A stretch of DNA of 64,000 bases, taken from positions 41,752,488 through 41,816,487 of the forward strand of contig OX381721.1 in NCBI GenBank assembly GCA_947462335.1. The letters run 5' to 3'. Positions 23,463 to 34,716 of the stretch are shown in pieces. The DNA comes from Harmothoe impar (lineage: Eukaryota; Annelida; Polychaeta; Phyllodocida; Polynoidae). Position 1 is the stretch's first letter, and the number at the start of each line of letters is the position of its first letter. The notes below the pieces were generated by a model. It was not told the DNA's origin. It saw nothing but the letters and a program-made list of their open reading frames with translations, and made no database searches. The position numbers were made by a program, and so were the translations under genes.

Positions 23463-25630
23463 ATAACATTGTACCATGTAGGATAGACTATAGTTTAGTA
23501 ATTAATGAGACATCCCATTACCGTACCATTAGACGCTGCTCGTGATAAACCCTAGAGACCGAGCAACTCACCTGACACATAATGCACTCTTTTAATACAT
23601 TGTAATGCAATCCTCAGGAGAGATCATCCTAGGTAGCAGATAATCCCCCTTCCCATCTCTCTCCCTCTCCTTAAGAGCCACCAGCCCAAATTCCAAATAT
23701 CACTCATAATCATAGAAAGCCATCCAAAGATGAGATTCAGGAAGGTGGCATTGATAAGATCCTTATCTATAGTTTATGAGTGCTCACAATGTTTTAATCC
23801 ATTTCCCTTTGGAGATAAGGTGGGAGTGCCTGAGTTGCTCAAATCCTTGGTGTTTACGACTCATCTCCCCATCTCAATCAGTCTTGTTGGCACAGTAGAG
23901 ACTAAATGCCTCAGGGGAAGGTGACTCCAGGGCAGACTAATGACCTTTGTTCTTGGAGTTGTGTCAATAGTCGTGATTGTGCCAATGTATTTCGCAATGC
24001 AATTAGAAGCCATTGTGGCTTCTGCTGAATCAGAAGAGGAGTTTTTGCATTTTGCACATAATTTTTGAATATATATTTTATTCCCCTATATATAAAACGG
24101 CATTATTTGGTTCGCTAGTAAATACTAAAAGTTAAATTAATGTATAAATCATAATGTAAACCAATGATAACAATTGCTGCTTACTATACTAATCTCCCTT
24201 TTTTTCCTTTCAGGTATGTTACATGCAGTCCATCACATTCCTCATCTCCTGGGTATTGTATGCATTTTGATCTTAAATTTGTACCCTCATCACTTGCACG
24301 GCCATCATTAATTGAGTAGAGCAGTACTAGGGAAATCACGGGAAGACATTTAGCGAGAACGCCGCTTTAATAGTTTGTATACGGTGGAAATAGCTGATCA
24401 TGCATGCACAAAGAAATCCTAATATCAAACACTATTACCTTTGTACAATAGATAATACGAGTTATAAATTTACACATGACATTATATCGACGTCTTCGAT
24501 GACGCACTATATAATGACAATAGTTAATTATCATTGGCAAATGTTAGATATTAGTCTACTATACGAAGCGATGCCCTTTAATTGTGATGATGCCCTTTTA
24601 GAGCCAGGTTTTTCTCTCAGTTAACATTGGTTAACTAGTCCTCCAGGGCTGGCCTGTTTAGTAGTACTTAACATTCCTCCAGGTTCACATAATCCCACAG
24701 GGAGACATGGGTTTCCGAATGCAGCCACTCACGTCAGACCATGAGAATAAACAGTTGTGTTTTGATTGGTTTCTGCCCTTTTATTCATTTAGCAAATAAC
24801 TGAGCAATTAGAGCGGCCCAGCCTTGTAACAACCGCATGACGACAAAGAAGCATTTCAATCCAGGCATGAGCTGAATATATCATTATTTTCCCTTGTGTT
24901 TTTACATCTCTAGTCGTGTGGGGCTTGGCTATGTTGTCTTTGAAGTGATTTATTAGATGATGACTTTACAGAGATGTGCGCTGCATCACACTTTTCTCTT
25001 TTTTTTTATGATAGTTTTTAGCCTGGAGAATAGACTATCCATCCTCTCTCTCTCTGCCACAGTGCCGGGGCCGTCACAATAGTGGGTTTCTAGAGAGTAG
25101 ACCGTCAGTGCCATATCTAGATGACTGCCTGAAGGTCAGAGTGAAAGGAAAGGTCACAGGATTAAATGACACATAAAAAGGCCAATTCAATTAATTAGAA
25201 ATTATTTTACATTCACACGAACAGACTGATTGAACCCCCCATTAGATATTAAGGTATCATCAATAGATGGTTCACTTCAATAGAGGGTGGGCTAGATTGT
25301 AGTAGGCGTATATCTATACAGGTGTGTTGGGTTACAGGGCTCAGACTGAGACTAGTAGTAGACCTAGGCCCTTTTCAGTGGTATCTGTGCTGTCACAGAA
25401 CCATTCATATACGTGCAGTATTTAAAACAGCCATCTAAATTCACATGACTGCTCTACGATTCGCAGCATTCCCCTTGTATGTAAGGCCAATGTATTAGGA
25501 TCAGCAGGCTATGGAGCAGCTCAGTGTTAGCTATTTATAGACTCATTGTCGGGTTCATCCCGCTGCTGTCCCAGGTGTACAGATGAGACTAATAGGGGCC
25601 ATCTTTTATGTACCACCTGCTTTCATTTAG
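23463..25630. other. 2.2 kb without a recognised gene
   Basis: Predominantly AT-rich, no repeat arms found. Short frames here show no coding pattern. Confidence 0.45.
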
Positions 25631-25947
25631 CTCTTTAAGTGCCGCCTATTGCTTTAACATGCTATGTTCTTGGTTGTCGTGATGCATCAATGCAGTCCTG
25701 GCGAGTTTACTTTCCATACAAATCTATAGATACAGCTTGAAATCAAAGCCCCATAGTGCGTGAATGTGCTTTGCTAAGAGGGCTGCATTAATGCATCATG
25801 CCGATCCTTTGAGAGTGTATCAACTCTGTGGGATCGGAATGATACATGAATGTAGCCCAGGTGAGTTACTCATCAGGACTGCATTCATGCGTCGTGCAGA
25901 TAAAGGGCATAACGCATTAATGCACTATGCGGGCCTTAAATGGTTAA
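25631..25947. mobile_element. Family 1 MITE, copy 7 (longest)
   Basis: It starts CTTTAAGTGCCGC and ends GCGGGCCTTAAATGGTTAA. Two half-cores in opposite orientation are visible (GCAGTCCTGGCGAG and GAGTTACTCATCAGGACTGC), each with the companion ATGCATCATG-like word. At about 317 bp it is the fullest copy in the window. Confidence 0.65.
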
Positions 25948-27501
25948 ATGTATGCATAAAATGTACCAAGGTCCTGTGAGGTGGAGTGAGTAAAAGAGCT
26001 CACCAAGCAGAGCTGCTTAGAGCTGCTCAGGTGTACTTAGCATGTCTAACAAGGAGCAGCTCGGCCACATAAAGCACATTAAATGATAAAACGCCACAAG
26101 AGCCCGTTCAGTATCAGGTGAACAGTTATGGGGCTCACAATGTCACAATTACCCCCACACTATTTTTTATATCAAGATGGGGTCAGTGTAGTTTTATGGA
26201 CGAGGAAGTACTAAGGCAGTATCTTTTTTCTGTTTATATACGGATATTAAAGTGGTCAGAGATTTTATTGTCGTTACATTGTAAATACACCCTCGAAACA
26301 TGGGTTTTCAGGGTAATCGAGTACCGATTCAGGGATTCTGTTAGAACCATCTTACATATTTATGCATAGGGATCAAGCGTATTGTCCTGTGAGTGCGGCT
26401 ATTACCTGATCTGGTACTCGCCAAATACGTTCTGATATCAGCTATCTCAATGGGTACTAGTTGTACCATGATAATTCCGCAGTCAATGGAGGGAATTATT
26501 TCCTTCGTCTCAAATGCATTGAGCATTCTAGTAGCCTATAACACCCGGCCACAACATTCACTTTACACCAATGATATTTTTTGTGTAATTAATTAACATT
26601 ACCCAAACACTGTGGCTTATTTTCTCTAGATATCACACATGTATCCACATAACCGGCCTAATAGTATAGTCTTAAATGGTCTGAACCCAGGCGGTGTGGG
26701 TGGGGCAATGTAAAAGGTAGTAGCATCCTGGAGTCTCCAAGCTAAGCGGAAGTGGACGGATCTACCCACTCTAGACCTGACCTTTTCCGGTTCCGGTCTG
26801 TCCGGTGACGTCACATAGGGTGGGGGAGGGGAATAGGCGACAAGAAGTAATTAGGTTTTAGCCAACGAGAACAGAACTGGTTTCAGCGCCTTTGCTGAAA
26901 CAAGCATCGATCTATCCCAGCTCCCCAGTGACTAGGCTTTAGTCTGAGGAGAAACAGCAATAGATTTGGACAGTGAGGTCTAGACTATAGTGTTTGTGTT
27001 TATCTGAATGATAGTGGTTTCTAGCTGGCCATGGTGTTCTCCATGTTTTGCCATCTGAGTCAAAACTTTTTATATTCTGCCATTTCCATTCAGTTGTAAA
27101 AACAGTAGCTTTCTGACAATTGGGTATTACTAGCTAATCGGTTGTGAGTCGATTTTGGCAAAATGGCAGTGAGGCTGTTTTTATAAATGGAGAGACCACA
27201 CTGTAATAATAGCACTCGAGAGGGCATTATTGTATGCTGACTCAATTGTTTAATGCATTGATTCTGCTAACTGGAAAGGTGTTAGCTCCTACACTGATAA
27301 TCTAAATACTCCGGCTCTTAGTCAGTAGTGACTATCCCAGGTTCATCGTATGGACATTGGTCAGTATTGACCAATTGAAACTTGAAAATAACTGAGGCAA
27401 ACTAAAATATGACCAATGCCTGACCCCAAAACGTCTTAGCCTAATACTCATAGATATAGAAAGACTAAATTGGGTAGGTCAGTACTGATCAACCTGGCAT
27501 C
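25948..27501. other. Unannotated apart from a dispersed repeat and a CpG patch
   Basis: GCTGCTC-type words cluster at 25995-26060. 26366-26560 is related to 44228-44610 (see that entry). No coding pattern is visible. Confidence 0.45.
26740..26830. promoter_or_regulatory. GC-rich patch with CRE palindrome
   Basis: The stretch holds TTTTCCGGTTCCGG and GGTGACGTCACAT, a perfect TGACGTCA CRE. It resembles a small promoter or enhancer, but no transcript is identifiable next to it. Confidence 0.3.
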
Positions 27502-27750
27502 ATTAACTAACCTAGATCGGTCGTATAGGGAGCCAAAATATGACTAACTAGGTTGATCACTCTAGTGCCTGAGTTGACTGAGGTATTAACTAACCTAGAT
27601 TGGTCGTATAGGGAGCCAAAATATGACTAACTAGGTTGATCACCCTAGCGCCTGAGTTGACTGAGGTATTAACTAACCTAGATTGGTCGTATAGGGAGCC
27701 AAAATATGACTAACTAGGTTGATCACTCTAGTGCCTGAGTTGACTGAGGA
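27502..27750. repeat. Three tandem copies of an 83-bp unit
   Basis: Units start at 27502, 27585 and 27668 with ATTAACTAACCTAGAT and differ at only a few positions (for example CACTCTAGTG versus CACCCTAGCG). Each unit contains TAACCTAG and CTAGGTTGATCA as loose inverted words. The high identity implies a recent expansion. Confidence 0.9.
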
Positions 27751-30700
27751 GTGTACAAATGTAGTGCTGACTAGACCATACTGGTGCCTTATATTCCATT
27801 AATCAAATGCATTATTTACGTACATGATATATACATGACTTAAATTGATTAATTTGTTTATGTAAACAGTTGTTTATTCTTTAGTTTTGAGTAAGAATCA
27901 ATTAAAACTAAAATGAAATACATGGAAGGGATTTATAAAAAAATACCCTCATGAGAGATAATGGTTAACCTACATCATTTTGAAGGTACTAGGGAAATTC
28001 ATTTGAATCTTGAAGAAAACGTGAAGAACCATCTGCCCTCACATACGGCTAGATACAGTATTCACTATACTGCACACGATCCTGCTTTATAATGTTACCC
28101 AGGCCTACCTAAAATGTGGTTATCTATAGGCAGTCGAAGGTAAACCTTGTTTAAATGGTAGTAGTTGTCAGTACGTCAAAGCCTTGACACCTCAGGAATA
28201 TCATATTTCCCATTGGACGTCAACAGAGAGGAGTAACCTTCCTTAGCATCGGTTCTCTGCCACTATCCCTCACTGGCCTAGCCAAACCTAACCATTGTCA
28301 ACTCAACTACCCATCTCCATTTCAATACCCTGTATAGTCGATCCATGACCTAATTACTCCCTGCCACATTCACTTACTGAGAGGTATTTTCAAACCATAG
28401 GGACAGTTTTAGAATTCCCAGTTTTTGAAGTGTATTTTTGAAGTGTAATATGGAACGATTGGAACCAATTGGTATTCAATATGAAGAGGCAATCGTGGCA
28501 CTTTGTATCACAGATACAAGATAAGAGTGTGATAGCAGCAGCCATATTCTATTTATTTGAAGTATCCAAAAAAGTACCAAATGTTTCTAGATGAGCTATA
28601 GCCCTAAACCTGCACTTCCTTACACTTTCCACCACATTCTTAGTCCCCAGGTGAGACAGGGACGTCGTTCTCTATTTAGAGCCGCCTGGTGAATGAGACA
28701 CAGAGCACTGTTTACCTTCGTTTACTCCCTCCTACTCACTTCTCGCCACCCAGGCTGTCCACACCCTGGGCTGGCTGGACCTGCTTTGCCTCTATATAGC
28801 TGACATTTTTCGCACATCTTCGATTTATTCTTCATTTCCCAGTGGATCCGTCGCCTCTTCACGCCCTAGATTCTGTAGTCATAGTGCGTACAAAGCCTGG
28901 TGGTGAAATATGGAAGTCCTTTAGGGGTATAGTACCTGGAGATACATAATATATGTCATAGCATATAATCTATCTAAAAGGGATCTTTACTATACAGAAA
29001 TACACCTCATCTTTTGTAAAATTGCTAATGCTAACCATAGCTATAGGATGCAAACTAAAGTGGTGCAAACAGTATCGTCAGAGAATTGATATGAGTGATA
29101 CGCCTAGCCCTTATGAAAGGGTGCTAAAAGTAGAAATTCAATGTTCACAATATTGAACAGTTTTCAGTTCCAATGAGTAGGCCCAGCCTTTAGAAATAGG
29201 CACTGGAGCCTCTTCGTGGATTGAGACTGCTCTCGGGTTTAGGTGGTGAGGAGCCTGTCACAATTCTGGGACGGCCATTTCTAATGACACCCGTTTTATC
29301 CCATTAATTAAGAGCAGCTAATATTGGAGGTCCCTTTTTGTCTTTCCTCAGAGAAACGAGGTCGACGATCATGCACTTGTAACATCTCCATCACGTAGCT
29401 GCTAAATAAGCTTATTTTTATGGAGCTGTGCCTTGCTACCTTTGTCTAAAACCTCGGATAGTTCTTTCACGTCCAATTCAAAGAGTGAGTACTGTATACT
29501 CTGCCTCAGGCTCGTGGGGACGAACCAACGTGGTGCCTTGACAAAGACATATCATGAAATCTGCCCGTCCTGTATATTATGAAGATGGTTACAGTCTTGA
29601 AGTCAAGGGCTCTCTGCCCCCCCCCCCCCATCCCCTTTTCTTTGCGGGTTAAAGAAGTTATAACAGCTGAAGTCTGAGCCCCCTAATTTAGGTATATATA
29701 GTATGTTCAGACAAGATGGGGATGTACATTTCACACTGTACAGGATAATATGTTTGCAAGGCACCACAATTGGTTCGTCTATATTTGCATGCTTTAGGGT
29801 AGCACCAAGTGAATCTCAGCTCTCTATTCCCACTTAGGGGCGATGTTTCTTCTTTTTGGGTGCAGTACAGGGTAAAGTATATAATAGCCTCCAGGTACAG
29901 TTGGGCCCTGGAGGAAACCAGGGGGCCTCCAGGCTGACTGACCCAAGGCTATTGGCATGGGGTTCTACACACCAGTCTATTACCCACACCACCTTCCTCG
30001 CCCCACCCAATATACCCAGGCTGCAACAGAATCACCAGTTTCCATAGAAACAAATTTGGCCGTAAAGTATGGTACCCACGCCCGCCGATCGGAGCAGGCT
30101 CCGTTGCAGCGGGTACAATTATGCTATCGTTTAGCCGCCTGCAACTCTCACTCAGCCTCATGTGACCTTTGTCGACCAATCGCCATCGTCCAGAGTCGAA
30201 ACTGGCGAAAGTATCTGCATGGGCCAGTGAAAGTGCCCGATTTGTTTCAATCTAAGAATAAACCAATCAGCGGTAGAAGTATTTGCCACTGCGGATCTCA
30301 TAAAAAGCAAACCATCCTCCTCTGAATTCCCAGACTAGACGTCTCCTCCATACTCTCCTAGAATGAGTGCTGTTTCTTTAAATCTCCCAGTGCAAAGTTT
30401 GTGTGGTTAAAAAGAAGGTAAACAGAAACTAAAAAGGAGACAAGGCGTGTATGTAGACACTAGGCCTATCGATTCATCGATTGGACCGTTTTGGCACTGT
30501 TTACACGGGCAGCGATTGTGTATTGACGGTCTGAACCTGGCACATTGCCTAAGTGAAAGTCGTCTGCTTGAAAAGGAAACTGCCGCCACTCAGTCCTCTC
30601 ACGTTACACTTACCTACGCCACAGTGAGTGAAACTGATTGTCCACTGTAGGACGCCATTTTGTCCCCTTGTTGGATGCGATTGGTTCCCATAATTCCCAC

Positions 30701-31136
30701 TGACTAGCGCCTCACTCTTGGAGGTCTTAGGATGCAGGCGCTAGTCCAAGTATTATACAACCAGTAGCCATGGTATCAACATGCAATCCCTGTACTATTG
30801 CTTCTGACACAACGTTCCATTTAAGTCATCCTGCTGTTTCCCCACAGATATGTAATCTAATCTGAATCTTAAAGAATCCCCAAGGAACACACATAAAACT
30901 GTTCTGGAGTCACTCTCATGCCATGAATTATGCTCTCGACTTGGGATTCTGGCATTGGGACTTGGTTGTTCTAGAGGGAGTGGTGGAGCCAGGAGGGTGG
31001 GGTCTTTTAATGATAACGATCCAGTAATTATACGATCCTTTTCTTGCTTAAGACAGCCAAAAGCATTTGGATATGCCACCATATACATTGTTAACTGCAA
31101 CCAGCCAGTTCAGGCAAGTAACGAAGCATACAAATA
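27751..31136. other. 3.4 kb without a recognised gene
   Basis: Mixed AT-rich DNA. 29616-29630 is a poly-C run. 29990-30660 is somewhat GC-richer with CCAATCGCC and CGATTGG words on both strands, but I cannot assign exons. The 122-codon frame at 29957-30325 has no recognisable motif. Confidence 0.4.
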
Positions 31137-31223
31137 ACACCCTCAGAAAAGTGAGAGTCATTGTCGCTAAAGCTAACCTCACCTGAGAGTCAGACAGTGC
31201 CTGACCATCAGGTGAGGGTAGTT
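31137..31223. mobile_element. Family 2 foldback, copy 3 (right arm truncated)
   Basis: The left arm CACCCTCAGAAAAGTGAGAG and inner arms are present. The right arm stops at AGGTGAGGGTAGTTA, so about 35 bp of the outer right arm is missing. Confidence 0.7.
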
Positions 31224-32070
31224 ATGATTATAACATGAACAATAAGGAAAACTGTTTCCCTTTTACTGTCAATATCGCCTTTGAAGGATCATATTGCCAT
31301 CATTCCCTCAGGGCCGCCAATCCGCCCAAGGCAAGGGGTCTTGCTATACAAATCCTTGTAAGATTAAACATAAAAAAATATCCATCTTTTATGCAGGATG
31401 TATGATGTATTTTCTGCGACATTGAACAACACAAAACAAAACCATACACCGTTAGACACACTGGATGAAAGTAGAAAATTGAATGATGATTTTAAATTGG
31501 ATACATATGTATGTATTAATGTTATCAAACCATTAATTATCAATTGGAACGATGGATGTTTAGAAGTTCCTGATGTAAATTATAATAGTTACATGTAATT
31601 GATATATTTACATTAAAATTGCAATGATTTAGACAACTGAGGAGATAGCCTTCCTGATAACACATACAATTATAATGAGATTCCCTATAATGCTACTATA
31701 GATTGTACTGTGTTAAATTTGGTTAGATCTGTACCCTTGTAATTTCATAGTAGCGCTCATGTTTAGCGTTTGAAGCGCTCGTCTGATGTACGTAGAAGTG
31801 ATTTTCTATTCAAACCTATTACCCGTTTGTATGTCCTGGGGATTGCACCAACAATCATGATGATAGCAACATTGTCGATAAAGCAACACTGCCATTCTGT
31901 CAAAAGCAGTGCAGTCCTCTTGGTCAATGTATGCCCTGCACAGGTATTGCCTCACCAAAAGTCAAAGGCCCCAAACCTACACCCCCATACGCCCGTGTCG
32001 ATTTTTACCCATGTTGGGGCACATTATTCCATTACCAAAGGCTAGGCATCCACTATACTATCATTATAGG
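31224..32070. other. Unannotated with one element relic
   Basis: At about 31991-32021 the sequence GTGTCGATTTTTACCCATG plus TTGGGGCAC resembles an end of the foldback element at 48040-49165, suggesting an old copy. Otherwise no gene is seen. Confidence 0.4.
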
Positions 32071-32309
32071 CAAAGGCAGATTTGTTTCAGGTCACCCGGC
32101 TGAGCCTATCAAAACAGGGCCGACCCTACGCTTTTTATGCAATTTTGAAGAAATCTTCCTATTTTTACCCTTTTTGGTAAGTTTGAGGGTCTTCGGAGAG
32201 GCTGACTAATACTTTCAAGTTTAAAAAAAAAAGTTAAAAAAGAGAAAGAAATCCGACCTGCCGACCCTAGATTTTCTTTCCATGTTACCTGAAACCTACC
32301 TTTTTTTGT
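32071..32309. mobile_element. Family 3 MITE, copy 2
   Basis: The left arm GATTTGTTTCAGGTCACCC and right arm GTTACCTGAAACCTACC face each other. The interior has CCGACCCTACGC facing CCGACCCTAGATTTTC, as in the copy at 5764-5993. Confidence 0.75.
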
Positions 32310-33991
32310 CCCTACCCCCTGCACCTGCGACCCCCCCCCTCCCCCATACACACACAACCTCCACCCCAGTCTACCACCATAACCCAGTCTACATTCCCAC
32401 CAACCTCCTGCTACCCCCACCATGGACTACAGCCAAAGCAATAATGATAACTGTCGACTTTTTGGACAGGAATAAAAGCAAACATCTTCTAGAAACGCTT
32501 CCCCCCTCCCCCTTGCCATGCTCTCCCCCGCGTCCCTGCCCCCCTCATATAAGGGATGGTTTCTTCGCGTGTGCCACAGGAAACGGAAGTAGTAGGATAG
32601 GGAATTAAGAGATGTAAGAGGTGTGTGTTAGGCCAGGTGTCGTGTGTCGGCCTCTATCAGTGTTAAAGGGGGCCAGCCTCCTCCTGCAGCTCCTCCAGGG
32701 TGGTCATGGTATTCTCTGCTAGGTCTTAATCATGACAGACATATGATACCTAGAGGTAATGGGCAATTCATTTCTGGAATACCTTGGTCGAGTAATAGTT
32801 CCTGGTCTTCTTACTGTATAGAATCAGAAGGGGGATATTAGTATGTACATGTAGAGTATGCAGCTTAGTTAGATGTCACCTTCTATGTCTTTAACCTAAC
32901 TGTGAGGACTATTTAAAACACCAAAGGACAATTATTTCAGAAACATATACCAAACTAATATGATAGCAACATGGTTCTGAACAGTATTCCATAAACAGCA
33001 TTTAGAATCTTACAATGCAGAAACACAAAATTTGTCACAAAGAAAGGTGAAAGGACTGACAATAGACTTAATTGGCTGATTTGAAGTGAAAATTCAAAAA
33101 ACTTCTTTAGCGACAGAGAATAAAACCCAATGATAAAAAGGCGATTGCTTGACTGGAGTGTAATTATTGGCAGCGATTTAAGAACGACTATTTCCTCACA
33201 ATGCCAGAAAACCTTCAGTAAGCTAATGAGAGGCATTCTCATCTTTTCATCTTTCCTGTTCTTGTTCTTATTGTATTTGAAAATAGATGTTAGTGAAATT
33301 GCAGCCCATATACCATGCTATGTTTAGTAGCTCTATATTTACCACTTTCAGCAACTCTCCTTATAATGACAGGTCAGTGCATAGCTTCAGAACACAGAAG
33401 CTGGGAATTGGCAATGGCTGTTCAAGTAAGCAAAGTGCAGCAGAGGAGTCCCAGCTTTACACACAATAATGATTTTGTAATGTTAAGTACAGGCTTGGGC
33501 TTTTCCCTGAGATGTTTCATCCTTCCCTAGGGGGTGGCTACTGCCTCGCCCGGTGGCTACCGAGCTGTAAAATGGCCCTCCTGGGTCTATCCCTCCAGCA
33601 TGTGTCAGACTGCCTCTCTACAATGTGGAATGCCACCCTGGAGGAGGCTGGCTGGAGCAGGGAGAGGGGGACTCAGGTATAGGGGAGATAGCATAGAGTT
33701 GGGTTTCAAGTATAGGGAATATAACTTAGAAGTGTGACTCTGGTCGTATCGGGTATAGAGAGAGATCATAGAGAGGAGATAGCATTGGATTTGAGTCCAG
33801 ATATAGGGGGAGACAATATAAAGGGGGGGGGAGGCCAAGTATATAGGAAATGTAGAGGGGGCTCAGGTAGGGATACATAGACAAAGGATCATTCTGTTTA
33901 GTTATCTAACTTGATGAGCTAACAGGCCGTGAGATACTGGAGAGGTTCTTTAAGAGGGTGGTTGTCAGATTCGGCGATCTTTTGTTAAATC
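32310..33991. other. 1.7 kb flank of the large element, no gene seen
   Basis: 32310-32560 is C-rich. 33640-33860 has repeated GGTATAGGGRGA words, probably a decayed minisatellite. No supported coding region. Confidence 0.45.
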
Positions 33992-33997
33992 AATAGG
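33992..33997. other. Target site duplication AATAGG (left)
   Basis: AATAGG directly precedes the left terminus AGTAGTAT and is repeated exactly after the right terminus at 43662-43667. Confidence 0.75.
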
Positions 33998-34059
33998 AGT
34001 AGTATTGTATGTATCGGAACGGGACTATAGTTAAGTACTGTTTATTACTCAATCGACCT

Positions 34060-34395
34060 GCAGCCAATCAGAGGCCTCCCTTTTGGCGGGAAATTCAAAA
34101 GCAGCCAATGAGAGGCCTCCCTTTTGGCGGGAAATTCAAATAGGTCACGTGACCGGAAGTGACCTACTTCCGGTCACGTGACCTTTGGGCGGGAAATTCA
34201 AATAGGTCACGTGACCGGAAGTGACCTACTTAAGAGGGTCACGTGACCACCATGTTGGCGGGAAATTCAAATAGGTCACGTGACCGGAAGTGACCTACTT
34301 AAGAGGGTCACGTGACCACCATGTTGGCGGGAAATTCAAATAGGTCACGTGACTGGAAGTGACCTACTTAAGGGGGTCACGTGACTACTAGGTTG
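34060..34395. promoter_or_regulatory. Promoter-like motif array in the left TIR
   Basis: Visible words: CCAAT boxes at about 34065 and 34105; at least five GGCGGGAAATTCAAA blocks, several preceded by TTT or TTG (TTTGGCGGGAA is a classical E2F site, and TTCAAA is the reverse of the TTTGAA cell-cycle homology region); eight CACGTG E-boxes inside GGTCACGTGACC; and several ACCGGAAGT ETS words. This combination is known from housekeeping and S-phase promoters. Factor binding is inference, and the same tandem unit may instead serve as transposase or replication-protein binding sites. Confidence 0.5.
34142..34395. repeat. 69-bp tandem array in the left TIR
   Basis: Units run GGTCACGTGACCGGAAGTGA ... 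ACTTAAGAGGGTCACGTGAC ... GGCGGGAAATTCAAATA. Two are nearly identical (34205-34273 and 34274-34342), with variant units on either side. The outermost unit instead forms an inverted pair, GGTCACGTGACCGGAAGT facing ACTTCCGGTCACGTGACC, a palindrome of about 41 bp. The right TIR has one fewer of the identical units. Confidence 0.85.
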
Positions 34396-34510
34396 GCGTG
34401 AATTTCAAAATAAGTCACTTGAGATTTTTATGGATAAATAAATTTAAAAAAAGAAAAAGCAAGCTGAAAGCTTGCTAAAAAATAATTTTAAAATGTGGCT
34501 CTTTTTTTTT

Positions 34511-34599
34511 AGGGGGGGGAGGGGCACTCTGGGGGGCACTCTTTAAGATGCATGGGGGGGGAGGGGGGGAGGGGGGGAGGGGGGAGGGGAGGGGAAGGG
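34511..34599 (+). repeat. G-rich tract in the left TIR
   Basis: Multiple runs of four to nine G separated by A or short spacers make a strong G-quadruplex candidate. The mirrored C-rich tract is at 43130-43217, so the G-strand runs inward from each terminus. Confidence 0.85.
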
Positions 34600-34612
34600 T
34601 TTTTAAGAGTTA

Positions 34613-34659
34613 GACTCGCCTCTCTGCCCTCTCTTTTAGAGGGCAGAGAGGCGAGTCTA
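34613..34659. repeat. Perfect 21-bp-arm hairpin at the inner left TIR
   Basis: AGACTCGCCTCTCTGCCCTC(T) at 34613-34633 is followed by a 5-base loop and its exact inverse at 34639-34659. The same hairpin occurs at 43071-43117 near the inner edge of the right TIR. Confidence 0.9.
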
Positions 34660-34716
34660 CTGGTTCGTCTACTTACAATGAAATGTATCATGATTGCGTT
34701 TATGATGATGTGCATC

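Larger units (their letters stand above)
33998..34716 (+). repeat. Left terminal inverted repeat
   Basis: From the outer end inward the order is: AGTAGTAT terminus; two CAGCCAATSAGAGGCCTCCC words each followed by TTTTGGCGGGAAATTCAAA; a tandem array with eight CACGTG palindromes (34142-34395); an AT-rich stretch; a G-rich tract (34511-34599); a hairpin (34613-34659); and the inner end near GATGATGTGCATC. It is longer than the right TIR by one 69-bp array unit. Confidence 0.9.
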
